The position numbers and the translations under genes are program-made. Below are positions 8,474 to 16,538 of a DNA stretch of 64,000 nucleotides, one piece after another. Every line of letters starts with the position of its first letter. The stretch's first letter is position 1. Source of the DNA: Pseudofrankia coriaricola (GTDB lineage: Bacteria > Actinomycetota > Actinomycetes > Frankiales > Frankiaceae); contig NZ_MBLO01000001.1 in assembly GCF_001854805.1 (NCBI RefSeq), positions 51,780-115,779 on the forward strand, in the 5' to 3' direction. A model generated the notes under the pieces. It did not search any database, was not told where the DNA came from, and was given only the letters and a program-made list of their open reading frames with translations.

Positions 8474-11121
8474 GCCAACCCGATCAGGCTGATCCGCAGC
8501 GGATCCAGCTTCACGCAGACGCGAGTGGGCACGCCAGCGTCATACAGCTGGGACAGGGCACTCAACACATCTACTACGCGGCTGACAGCGGACCGGCACC
8601 CCGCGCGTTGGCCACGGCGATCCGGACCCTGCCTCGAGACATCTCCGCGTTCACCGGCCGTAGGAGGGAGCTGGACCGGCTGGTCGATGCCGGCAGCCGG
8701 GCAGCCGAGTCGGGCCAAGCCGTGGGGATACACGTGATAGACGGGATGGCGGGGGTTGGTAAGACGGCGTTCGCGGTCCACGCCGCGCACCTGTTGGCTC
8801 CCCGTTTCCCGGATGGACAGATCTTCCTTGACCTGCATGCCCATACACCCGGGCAGCGCCCCGTCGACGCTGGCGACGCTCTACGCGTTCTCCTGCTGAC
8901 CACCGGGGTGGCCGCGCACTTGTTACCCGCCGACCTCGACAGTCGTAGCGCGATGTGGCGCGACCGGCTCGCCGGACGCAGAATGCTGATCCTGCTCGAT
9001 GACGCTGCGAGCCACGAGCAGGTACGGCCGCTGCTGCCGGCGACGCCCGGTTCCCTCGTGCTGATCACCAGCAGACGTCGCCTTGCCGCATTGGAAGACG
9101 TTGTCCCGCTCAGCCTGGACACGCTACACCCGGCACAGGCCAGTGAGCTGTTCACTCGCCTGGCTCCCGCCTCCCGCAGTGAGCCGGACGCCGTCGCCCA
9201 GGTGGTGGATCTGTGCGGGTACCTTCCGCTAGCCATCGGGTTGCTGGCGGGCCAGTTGCGCCACCGTCCGTCCTGGACCGTGACGCACCTGGCCGCCGAT
9301 CTCGGGACGGCGCAGGACCGGCTCGCTGACATGCAGGCCGAGAACGTCGCTGTCACGGCCGCGTTCGATCTGTCCTTCAATGATCTACCCGCCGAGAAAC
9401 AGCGCCTGTTCCGCCGCCTCGGTCTTCACCCCGGCCCCGACCTCGACGCCTACGCGGCCGCTGCCCTCGACGACACCGATCTCACCCACGCCCGGTGGGC
9501 GCTTGACACCCTCTACAACCACCACCTCATTACCGAACCAGCTCGCGGCCGCTACCGCTTCCACGACCTGATCCGCGCCTACGCCCACAATCTCGCTCGT
9601 CACGACGCCCCCGCTGAGCGCGACGCGGCCGTCGACCGGCTCTACAGCTACTACCTACGCGCCGCGGCCGCCGCGAACCGCCATATCGCGTGGCGCAGCG
9701 ACCCTACCGAGCCTCCGCTTGCCCACTCCGCGGCCGCGGTTCCCGACGTGGACACCCGGAGCAAGGCGTTGGAGTGGCTGGAAACCGAGCGCCCCAATCT
9801 CACCGCCAGCGTGGACCACGCCGCCGCGAGCGGGCGGTATGCCCACGCCAACCACCTCGCCGCCGCGATGTACTCCTTCCTGCGAAGCGCGGGACACTGG
9901 GACCAAGCCCTCGCCATACATCAGACCGCCGTCACGGCGGCACGCCTCGACGGCGACCGGCTCGGCCAGGCGAGGGCCCTCAGCGATCTCGGTGCCATGC
10001 AGAGGCTGACCGACGACTATCCGGCCGCGACTGCCAGCCTTACCGAGGCCATCGGCCTCTACCGCGACCTCGGCGACGGGCAGGGTCAGGCAGAAGCACT
10101 CAACCAACTCGGCGTCATGCAGTACCTGACCGGCGACTACCTGGCCGCGGCCGCCACCCTCACCGAGGCATTGACCCTTCATCGCGGACTCGGCCATCGC
10201 CTCGGCCTCGCCAACGCACTTACCGATCTCGGCATTGTGCAGCGGTTGACCGGCGACTACCTGGCTGCGGCTGCCACCCTCTCCGACGCCCTCGACCTCT
10301 ACCGCGACCTTGCCAACCGGAACGGCCAGGCAACGGCGCTCAACCAAATCGGCGTCGCACAACATCTGACTGGCAACTATCCGGCCGCGACCGCCACCCT
10401 CACCGACGCCCTCGACCTCTACCGCGACCTCGGCGACCGGCACGGCCAGGCCATGGCGCTCAACGATCTCGGCGCTGTGCAACACGCGACCGGCGACTAC
10501 CCGGCCGCGACCGCCACCCTCACCGACGCCCTCAACCTCTACCGCGACCTCGGCCACCGACTCGGCCAGGCAGAAGCCCTTACGGACCTCGGCATCGTGC
10601 AGCGGCTGACCGGCGACTACCCGGCCGCGACCGCCACCCTCACCGACGCCCTCAACCTCTACCGCGACCTCGGCCGTCGACTCGGCGAGGCCATGGCGCT
10701 CAACGATCTCGGCGCTGTGCAGCACGCGACCGGCGACTACCCGGCCGCGACCGCCACCCTCACCGACGCCCTCGACCTCTACCGCGACCTCGGCCACCGA
10801 CTCGGCCAGGCAGAAGCCCTCAACCGCCAAGGCGAGCTGCTACTCGTTTCCTCCAGTCGAGACGATGCGCGCGAACGCCACGATCAGGCCCTCCGCCTGG
10901 CCCGTGAACTGCATAACCCTCTCGAGGAGGCGCGTGCCCTGGAGGGAATCGGCCGGTGCCTGATCCACGCTCGCGATACCGAGGATGGTGTCAACCACCT
11001 CCAGCGGGCACTTACGATCTACCGGCGGATAGGAGTACCCGAAACCGAGCGGGTCACAGCGACGCTCGCCGAGTTCCGAAGCACGACGGTCGTCCCCGAC
11101 GCAACCGGCGACCACGAATAG
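8470..11121 (+). CDS. NB-ARC (STAND) ATPase with TPR repeats and N-terminal BASS/RHIM-like motif
   Basis: A bacterial NLR-like receptor of 883 residues. Order: amyloid-like motif at 18-34; a linker; NB-ARC ATPase from about 58 with P-loop GMAGVGKT (92-99), Walker B MLILLDDA (172-179), the RNBS-B-like VLITSRR (197-203) and a GYLPLAIGLLAGQL segment (GLPL-type); a winged-helix region around 290-400; then TPRs from about 455 to the end. Seven TPR units are encoded by near-identical 120-bp repeats. STAND proteins stay ADP-bound until the repeat domain senses a ligand, then oligomerise. Here oligomerisation would bring N-terminal motifs together and seed the matching motif of the upstream protein. 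The module resembles antiphage or heterologous-conflict switches; the ligand is unknown. Confidence 0.85.
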   Translation: MSQPDQADPQRIQLHADASGHASVIQLGQGTQHIYYAADSGPAPRALATAIRTLPRDISAFTGRRRELDRLVDAGSRAAESGQAVGIHVIDGMAGVGKTAFAVHAAHLLAPRFPDGQIFLDLHAHTPGQRPVDAGDALRVLLLTTGVAAHLLPADLDSRSAMWRDRLAGRRMLILLDDAASHEQVRPLLPATPGSLVLITSRRRLAALEDVVPLSLDTLHPAQASELFTRLAPASRSEPDAVAQVVDLCGYLPLAIGLLAGQLRHRPSWTVTHLAADLGTAQDRLADMQAENVAVTAAFDLSFNDLPAEKQRLFRRLGLHPGPDLDAYAAAALDDTDLTHARWALDTLYNHHLITEPARGRYRFHDLIRAYAHNLARHDAPAERDAAVDRLYSYYLRAAAAANRHIAWRSDPTEPPLAHSAAAVPDVDTRSKALEWLETERPNLTASVDHAAASGRYAHANHLAAAMYSFLRSAGHWDQALAIHQTAVTAARLDGDRLGQARALSDLGAMQRLTDDYPAATASLTEAIGLYRDLGDGQGQAEALNQLGVMQYLTGDYLAAAATLTEALTLHRGLGHRLGLANALTDLGIVQRLTGDYLAAAATLSDALDLYRDLANRNGQATALNQIGVAQHLTGNYPAATATLTDALDLYRDLGDRHGQAMALNDLGAVQHATGDYPAATATLTDALNLYRDLGHRLGQAEALTDLGIVQRLTGDYPAATATLTDALNLYRDLGRRLGEAMALNDLGAVQHATGDYPAATATLTDALDLYRDLGHRLGQAEALNRQGELLLVSSSRDDARERHDQALRLARELHNPLEEARALEGIGRCLIHARDTEDGVNHLQRALTIYRRIGVPETERVTATLAEFRSTTVVPDATGDHE
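9961..10820 (+). repeat. 120-bp tandem repeat array encoding TPR units
   Basis: Seven consecutive units of exactly 120 bp (40 codons), each with the core GDYPAATATLTDALDLYRDL. The later units (about 10380-10820) are almost identical in DNA sequence. The uniform spacing and near identity point to recent unequal recombination or conversion within the sensor part of the NLR-like protein. Copy number probably varies between strains. Confidence 0.9.
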
Positions 11122-11334
11122 TGCAAGACGAACGGCGCACCAGGAACAGGGAACACAGGCCCACCTCAACCTCGTCGCCTCGGTCCAGAACCCACGGGCG
11201 CGGCGGGATGGGTACCTGTTTCCGGCCGGCCTCGGGCGGGTTGGTGATCCCCAGCGCTGTCGTGATTCGGCGTAGCTGAAGTTGGACATCGCCGTCGATG
11301 AGGACCGCGCCTTGACTGGTGATCCTTTCGCTCG

Positions 11335-11514
11335 ATGGAGTGGCTGGCAGTCACCGCCGGCGCGCGCCGCGGCGAGCTGCGCGAACTCCGCTGGAACAAC
11401 CTCGACCTCGCCGCCGGAACCATGCGGGTCGCGCAGAACTACGCCGTCCGGGGCGGCAAGAAGCTCCATAAGGCCACCAAGACTCACCGGAAGCGAACCC
11501 TCGCGCTCGACTAG
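11335..11514 (+). pseudogene. Third tyrosine integrase remnant, catalytic-domain fragment
   Basis: The frame WLAVTAGARRGELRELRWNN, then LDLAAGTMRVAQNYAVRGGK and KLHKATKTHRKRTLALD, is the first half of a tyrosine recombinase catalytic domain. It includes the catalytic Arg in the ARRGELRELRW motif. A TAG at 11512 interrupts it, after which VTCQLLPDS continues in the same frame as in the 6342 remnant. The later His/Arg/Tyr residues are absent. Together with the other two fragments it gives nearly a whole integrase, in pieces. Confidence 0.75.
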
Positions 11515-11628
11515 GTCACCTGCCAACTGCTCCCGGACTCAGTGACGCGGCGGATCTCCGCGCTCGCACGGATGGTCGGCGTCGAGGCGCCCATCAAGGG
11601 CAGCCTCGGCGGATGGCACGCTTGGTAG

Positions 11629-12549
11629 GTGGGCGGACCGGCCGAGGAACATAGGCCGGTGCTTGAGGTGCCGTCGCCGGTGGCCGAGCTGTCCGACGAC
11701 CGGCTGCGCGGGGTGCGGCTCCTGCTCAAGCGGGACGACTTGATCCACCCAGACTTCCCAGGCAACAAGTGGCGGAAGTTGGCCGGCAACCTGGCCGCGG
11801 CCGCCGAGCAGGGCGCAGGCACGCTGCTCACGTTCGGCGGGGCGTATTCGAACCACATCGCAGCGACCGCCGCGGCCGGCTGGCACCTCGGCTTCCGAAC
11901 GGTCGGTGTGATTCGAGGGGAGGAGCACCTGCCGCTCAATCCGGTTCTGGCTCGCGCAACCGAGCAGCATGGGATGCGGCTGACCTACCTCGACCGGACC
12001 CGCTACCGGGCCAAGCAAGACCCGGTCCTGATCGCCGAGCTCGCCGCCGAGTTCGGTCCGTTCTACCTGCTTCCCGAAGGCGGCAGCAACGAACTGGCGG
12101 TCGCCGGCTGCGCCCAGCTGGCCGCCGAGCTCATCGGCCAGGTCCCCGACGTCGACATGGTGGTCTGCCCAGTCGGCACCGGCGGTACCCTCGCAGGCCT
12201 CGCCGGCGGCCTGGCTCCGGACCGGCAGACGATCGGGATCTCTGTGCTTAAAGGCGGCGGTTTCCTCGCCGACGAGGTCGCTACGCTCCAGCGGGCCGCA
12301 TTCGGCCATCCGACCGCCAACTGGCGCGTGGTCGAGGAGTTCCACTTCGGCGGCTACGCCCGACGCACGCCGGCGCTGGACGCTTTCATCGACGACTTCG
12401 CCGACCGACACGGACTGGTCCTGGAATGGGTGTACGTCGCGAAGATGATGTACGGCCTGTTCGCGATGGTCGCCGACGGGCGGATCCCGGCCAGCTCGAC
12501 CGTCGTCGCGATCATCACTGGCCGATGCGAGGACGTCGTCAGACCTTGA
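11629..12549 (+). CDS. PLP-dependent D-cysteine desulfhydrase / ACC deaminase family protein
   Basis: A 306-residue fold type II PLP enzyme. LLLKRDDLIHPDFPGNKWRK carries the PLP Lys in the GNKWRKL motif, FGGAYSNHIAATA is the substrate loop, and VVCPVGTGGTLAGLAGGL is the phosphate-binding turn. The family includes D-cysteine desulfhydrase and 1-aminocyclopropane-1-carboxylate deaminase, which cannot be separated here by sequence alone. The C-terminus reads VVAIITGRCEDVVRP where relatives usually have a His-Thr-Gly-Gly motif; this may be real divergence or a late frameshift. The GTG at 11629 follows the third integrase remnant, so the gene may be a passenger of the island. Confidence 0.8.
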   Translation: MGGPAEEHRPVLEVPSPVAELSDDRLRGVRLLLKRDDLIHPDFPGNKWRKLAGNLAAAAEQGAGTLLTFGGAYSNHIAATAAAGWHLGFRTVGVIRGEEHLPLNPVLARATEQHGMRLTYLDRTRYRAKQDPVLIAELAAEFGPFYLLPEGGSNELAVAGCAQLAAELIGQVPDVDMVVCPVGTGGTLAGLAGGLAPDRQTIGISVLKGGGFLADEVATLQRAAFGHPTANWRVVEEFHFGGYARRTPALDAFIDDFADRHGLVLEWVYVAKMMYGLFAMVADGRIPASSTVVAIITGRCEDVVRP

Positions 12550-12801
12550 GGTGATACTCGCGGGCAGTACGCGCGGACACCGACCGGTTGACCCAGGGTC
12601 CGGGTCCAGTCTCCACTGTTGATCACCGCCGCCGGCGCGATTGGCGGCCTGGTGTTCGGCGCTGGGACGGGGTCGAGAAGTAGGCGGGCCGTGACCGCGG
12701 AGGCGTCAGCCGCACCGCCGCTGGCGGTGTGTCAGCTGCGGGTTGTGCTCGCCGGGGTCAGTCCGGGGATCGGGACGGGGATCCGAGGTACCGGGCAGAG
12801 A

Positions 12802-14016
12802 TCAGGTGGGGGATTGTGGTGGAGAGGCAGCGGGCGGGCGTGCGTTCCGCGCTCCGAGACCGGCGCCGATCACGCCGATGGTGAGGCCGAGCACGGGGAA
12901 GATGCCGAGGGCGAATACCAGGGCGTCGGTCAGGTTCGCGCCGACGGCGGCTGGCTCGCCCTCGCCGGTGAGTAGCGTGCCGTCGATCGCGTGACGGCGC
13001 AGCCCCTCGGACAGCCAGAGGGCGTAGGTGAGTGGCGTGACGGCGGTCACCATCCAGACGGCGGCCTTTAGGCCCGAGCGGAACGACCGGCCGGCCCGCC
13101 TCGCCGCGAACGCCGGGACGAGGAAGACGGCGACCGGTGCGAGCGGGAGCACGAGCGCGAGTGCGAGCACGAGCGGGAGCGGGGGCTGCGTGCCGTCGCT
13201 GCGGATCACCAGCAGGAACCAGGCCACGAACACGACAGCGGCGGCGGTGCCGAGGTGGGGTGCGAGCCGGTCGGTGCCCAGCCACCGCGGCGCTGCCAGT
13301 GCGACCCACAGGCAGCCGGCCAGCACGGCGGCGAGATACGCGGCCGCCGCTGGCGGCAGGTACTCGGCCGCGGTCGGCTCCCGGCGCAGGAAGATCACGG
13401 TTGCGGTGATCGACGCGGCCACGCCGGCGGTCACCAGGACGCTCGGAGCCGGCGCTGGCAGCCGTGGCCGGCGCGAGCGGGCGGCGGCCAGGATCACCAG
13501 AGCACCGACCAGCCCCGTGAAGGTCATCGCGAACGCCCTCAGTCCGGGCACCGCGGCGCCGACCGCCGGCCCGGTGGCCGCGACCGAGGCAACGAGCAGC
13601 CCGGCCATGAGCGCGAGTACCGGCCAGCCGCCGGCTGGGCGCAGCGACAGCGTGGCCCGGACGCTGCTGAGCGCGAACCGCCACCGGGCCGAACGCCCAT
13701 CTACCTCGGCCAGCTCGGCGGTCATCGCTCTACCCCACTCGCGGCGGCGTTCGGGTAGCGCGGCGACCGCGGCCGTGAGCAACCGCTGGGGCGGGTCCAT
13801 CGTGGACATCTGGGAGCCGGTCGCGGACCACCAGTGGTGCAGCGCGAGCCGTGCGGCGAGCACCCACAGCAGCGGCGGGAGTACCAGGAACACGACGGCG
13901 GTGTCGGGCGCGGGTAGCGGGTTGGCATGCGCGAGAGCGACACCGTAGAACACCGCCCACACCACGACGATGACCCAGGTCGTGGCGGTCTGAAACGTGC
14001 GCAGGGTCCAGCTCAT
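12802..14016 (-). CDS. Integral membrane protein in a PadR-controlled pair
   Basis: About 404 residues with roughly ten hydrophobic segments, for example TTWVIVVVWAVFYGVALAHA near the start and IGVIGAGLGA near the end. A cytoplasmic stretch PERRREWGRAMTAELAEVDG is typical of actinobacterial membrane proteins encoded behind PadR regulators. No ATPase is encoded nearby, so a transport role is not shown. Its ATG overlaps the PadR stop (ATGA at 14013-14016), implying a bicistronic message and translational coupling. The longer open frame starting at 14343 only shadows padR. Confidence 0.75.
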   Translation of the reverse strand: MSWTLRTFQTATTWVIVVVWAVFYGVALAHANPLPAPDTAVVFLVLPPLLWVLAARLALHHWWSATGSQMSTMDPPQRLLTAAVAALPERRREWGRAMTAELAEVDGRSARWRFALSSVRATLSLRPAGGWPVLALMAGLLVASVAATGPAVGAAVPGLRAFAMTFTGLVGALVILAAARSRRPRLPAPAPSVLVTAGVAASITATVIFLRREPTAAEYLPPAAAAYLAAVLAGCLWVALAAPRWLGTDRLAPHLGTAAAVVFVAWFLLVIRSDGTQPPLPLVLALALVLPLAPVAVFLVPAFAARRAGRSFRSGLKAAVWMVTAVTPLTYALWLSEGLRRHAIDGTLLTGEGEPAAVGANLTDALVFALGIFPVLGLTIGVIGAGLGARNARPPAASPPQSPT

Positions 14017-14339
14017 GCGCCCTGCCACCCCACCGTCGAAGCGGACCGTCGGGGCGCCGTCGTGATGGTCGGGGCGGCGGCGAGTTCGGTGGCGAGCACC
14101 CGGCCGGAGCCGGTCAGCCGGTACAGGTGGCGTGGTGGCCGGCCGGGGGGGACGTCGGTGTCCCAGGTGGTCTCCAGTAGGCCCCGGTCGGTCAGTCGCA
14201 TCAGGATCGGGTACATCGAGCCGGGCTTGATGCCCAGTTGCTGGCACAGTTCGTAGCCGTACCGCCAGGCGGTGGGCTTCTCCGCCAGCGCCAGCACCAC
14301 CGCCGTGGCCTGCGCGGACGGGCGTCGGGTCCGGGTCAT
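14013..14339 (-). CDS. PadR-family transcriptional regulator
   Basis: A 108-residue winged-helix repressor of the PadR type: ATAVVLALAEKPTAWRYGYE, then QLGIKPGSMYPILMRLTDRG as the recognition helix region and the wing with HLYRLTGSGR. PadR proteins usually repress their own operon and are released by small hydrophobic ligands. The ATG at 14339 has no ribosome site; instead a -10 sequence ends six bases upstream, so translation is probably leaderless. The perfect operator-like palindrome at 14343-14366 overlaps that promoter, which fits autorepression of padR and the following membrane-protein gene. Confidence 0.88.
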   Translation of the reverse strand: MTRTRRPSAQATAVVLALAEKPTAWRYGYELCQQLGIKPGSMYPILMRLTDRGLLETTWDTDVPPGRPPRHLYRLTGSGRVLATELAAAPTITTAPRRSASTVGWQGA

Positions 14340-14342
14340 GCA

Positions 14343-14374
14343 CTAACTCTACACAGTCAGAGTTAGCGTGTCAG
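14343..14374 (-). promoter_or_regulatory. Leaderless promoter overlapped by a perfect PadR-type operator
   Basis: Read on the minus strand, CTGACA (14369-14374) is a -35 box and TAGAGT (14346-14351) a -10 box, 17 bp apart, placing transcription start at or next to the padR ATG. CTAACTCT (14343-14350) and AGAGTTAG (14359-14366) are perfect reverse complements with an 8-bp spacer, covering the -10 and half of the spacer. This is where an autorepressor should bind. Confidence 0.75.
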
Positions 14375-14669
14375 GCTTCCGCCAGGCGCCTTGTCGGTAT
14401 GTCTCGCTCCCGGCCGCACCGACGGACCGCATTACTTCGTGGCTGGTGCGCCACCCCAGCGTTTCGGCCCCGAAGTCCTATCTCTGACCCCTGATCGTGT
14501 GGGCGTCCCCAGCGCGGATCTCACTCGCGCAGACCTGACCGGCGGTGCCCGCGGTCCGGCGTCAGAGGCGCGACACCCGCGCCCGGGCCACCGCCCGTGG
14601 CAGCGGAGACCCTCTTCCTGCACCACTGGCTGGCAACCCCGATGCGCCCACGCCCCAGGCTTGGGCCGT

Positions 14670-14755
14670 CCCGCCGGGTGCCCTCGTGGGCGGCGGCCGC
14701 AAGCATCGGGTTGTCGTGCACCCGGAGGTCCCGGGTACAAACCGCCAGCGGTGAA
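14670..14755 (-). pseudogene. DNA photolyase N-terminal fragment (remnant)
   Basis: The reverse strand encodes CTRDLRVHDNPMLAAAAHEG, which matches the conserved N-terminal photolyase motif with TRDLRVHDNP. The frame then loses similarity and nothing else of the enzyme follows. It lies directly downstream of the SDR/DUF2867 gene on the same strand, a neighbour of photolyase genes in some actinobacteria. A short duplicated GGTGAAGGCCGCCAGC unit lies at the edge (about 14749-14782). The rest of 14375-14785 has no supported gene. Confidence 0.6.
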
Positions 14756-14785
14756 GGCCGCCAGCGGTGAAGGCCGCCAGCGTCG

Positions 14786-16321
14786 TCACCATGACTGCCA
14801 CGCCGACTGCCACGTCGACGCCGGATGCTCCGCCAGGTCGGTGATGTCACGCGCCATCCGGCCCAGGGTGACGCCGTGGAGCGGCGCGAGGGACTTCCAG
14901 CAGAGGTGGCCCGCGAGACCGTGAGGTTCGAAGATCGCGCGCTGCCGGTAGACGGAACCCTGGGCGCTCGGCGCCGCGGAAAGTTCGAGCCACGCGCGGC
15001 CCGGCAGGCGCAGTCTCGGGCGCAGCCGCAGCCGGCGTGGCCGTTCGACATCGTCCACGCGCCACCAGTCGAGGGTTTCGCCGACACGCAGTCCGCCCTG
15101 GCGGTGCGGACCGCCCTGGCCGTCCTGGCCATGCGCGACCTGCTCGCGCTGGCGCGTCCCGACGCCCCCGACGAGCCGGTCGATCCATCTCCGGGGCGAC
15201 CAGGTGACCGGAAGAGGGCACCAGCCGTACTCATAGCCCACGGTCTCGATGGCCTGCCACAGCCGTTCGGCATCCGCGGCGGTGGCGAGTTCTCGTACGT
15301 CCTGGTAGACGGTGCCGCCAGACCAGTCGGGATCCGTGGGCAGCGGGTCGGAGGGCGGTCGTGGGGGCCCCGCCTGCGCCGTGGCCCGCGACGAGTGGGA
15401 GGGAACGGCCGTCTCCCGGGTCCTGGCCAGTGCGAGCGAGACAGCCTGGTCGTAGTCGATCAGGCCGCGAGCCGGATCCGGGACGTGGGCGGCGATGTCA
15501 CGGTCGTGGCAGCGGACCTCGTGGACGAGCGACGAGATCAGCGGGACAGCGATGCTGTGCGGTACCGGCGTCACGAGGTTGACCCACTGGGCGGACAGCC
15601 ACGGCGTGAGCAGTGGCACCGGGACGACGACCCGGCGAGGAAGGCCCGCGACCGCGGCGTATCGCCTCATCATCTCCCAGTACGTCAGGACTTCCGGACC
15701 GCCGATGTCAAAGCCACGGCTGACTTCGGCGGGCATCAGGTCGGCGGTGCGGGTGAGGTAGTACAGCACGTCCTGGATGGCGATCGGCTGGACGCGAGTG
15801 CGCACCCAGCGTGGCGTGATCATAACCGGTAGTCGTTCGGTGAGGTAGCGGAGCATCTCGAAGCTGGCCGACCCCGAGCCGATGATGACGGCGGCCCGCA
15901 ACACGACCGTCGGCACCCCGGAGTCGAGCAGGATCCGCCCGACCTCCGCACGGGAGGCAAGGTGCGGGGACAGTTCCTGCCCGGACGGGCTGATTCCGCC
16001 CAGATAGATGATCCGTCGTACACCGGCCCGCCGGGCCGCGTCCGCGACCGTGTGGGCGGCGGCGCGGTCGCGCTCGACGAAATCGCGCTGGTGCAAGGAG
16101 TGGACCAGGTAGTAGAGAACGTCCTGCCCGGCCAGGGCGGCGGCGATCTGGTCCGCGTCGGTGAGATCCGCCGCGACCAGCTCGGCCCGGTGGCGCCAGG
16201 GCGCGTCGGCCAGTTTGACGGGGTTGCGGGCGCCGGCCCGCACCGAGTGCCCCCGGTCGAGCAGCTCGGGGACGAGGCGACTACCGACGTAGCCGGTCGC
16301 GCCGACCACCACGCATCTCAT
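14786..16321 (-). CDS. SDR-family NAD(P)-binding protein with C-terminal DUF2867 domain
   Basis: About 511 residues. MRCVVVGATGYVGSRLVPEL is a clean Rossmann start with the GxxGxxG dinucleotide-binding turn, followed by an atypical/extended SDR domain to about 300 (LYYLVHSLHQ, IYLGGISPSG). The second half (SGGTVYQDVRELATAADAER onward) is a DUF2867 domain. Actinobacterial homologues have this arrangement and no firm substrate. The ATG at 16321 is chosen because the glycine-rich loop must lie at the N-terminus; the open frame extends about 100 codons upstream without similarity. It is divergent from the amine oxidase gene, with 217 bp between them. Confidence 0.85.
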   Translation of the reverse strand: MRCVVVGATGYVGSRLVPELLDRGHSVRAGARNPVKLADAPWRHRAELVAADLTDADQIAAALAGQDVLYYLVHSLHQRDFVERDRAAAHTVADAARRAGVRRIIYLGGISPSGQELSPHLASRAEVGRILLDSGVPTVVLRAAVIIGSGSASFEMLRYLTERLPVMITPRWVRTRVQPIAIQDVLYYLTRTADLMPAEVSRGFDIGGPEVLTYWEMMRRYAAVAGLPRRVVVPVPLLTPWLSAQWVNLVTPVPHSIAVPLISSLVHEVRCHDRDIAAHVPDPARGLIDYDQAVSLALARTRETAVPSHSSRATAQAGPPRPPSDPLPTDPDWSGGTVYQDVRELATAADAERLWQAIETVGYEYGWCPLPVTWSPRRWIDRLVGGVGTRQREQVAHGQDGQGGPHRQGGLRVGETLDWWRVDDVERPRRLRLRPRLRLPGRAWLELSAAPSAQGSVYRQRAIFEPHGLAGHLCWKSLAPLHGVTLGRMARDITDLAEHPASTWQSAWQSW

Positions 16322-16538
16322 GCCGTGACGCTTCCCGCCTCCGGCTCCTTCGACCCTCCGCCGGCCGTCGGCGCCCCTGGCATGGCCTTCTCGGCGGGGC
16401 CGCCAGATCTTTGCGTCGCCGAAGTGTGGGTGGAACGTCGCGGTCCGACGCTGGTTGAGCCGGTTCGTCCCGGGCGACGAGCCGACACGAGATCGTCTCC
16501 GAGCAGTCATCGAAACCATCTCCGAACAGGGGACCGCC

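Noticed and set aside
9655..10830. Repetitive 391-codon frame antisense to the TPR region
   Set aside because: The repetition mirrors the 120-bp TPR repeats on the other strand; there is no independent coding evidence.
11122..11334. Minus-strand open stretch reading VLIDGDVQLQLRRITTALGI after the NLR gene
   Set aside because: It looks protein-like but has no start, no family I can name and no continuation. It may be a scrap of a lost gene, so it is not annotated.
4177..12600. Second attachment site (copy of the tRNA-Leu 3' end) bounding the accessory block
   Set aside because: I looked for the T-arm and acceptor sequence (GGTTCAAGTCCC and CTCCCGCA) further along and found no matching copy, so no att pair can be claimed.
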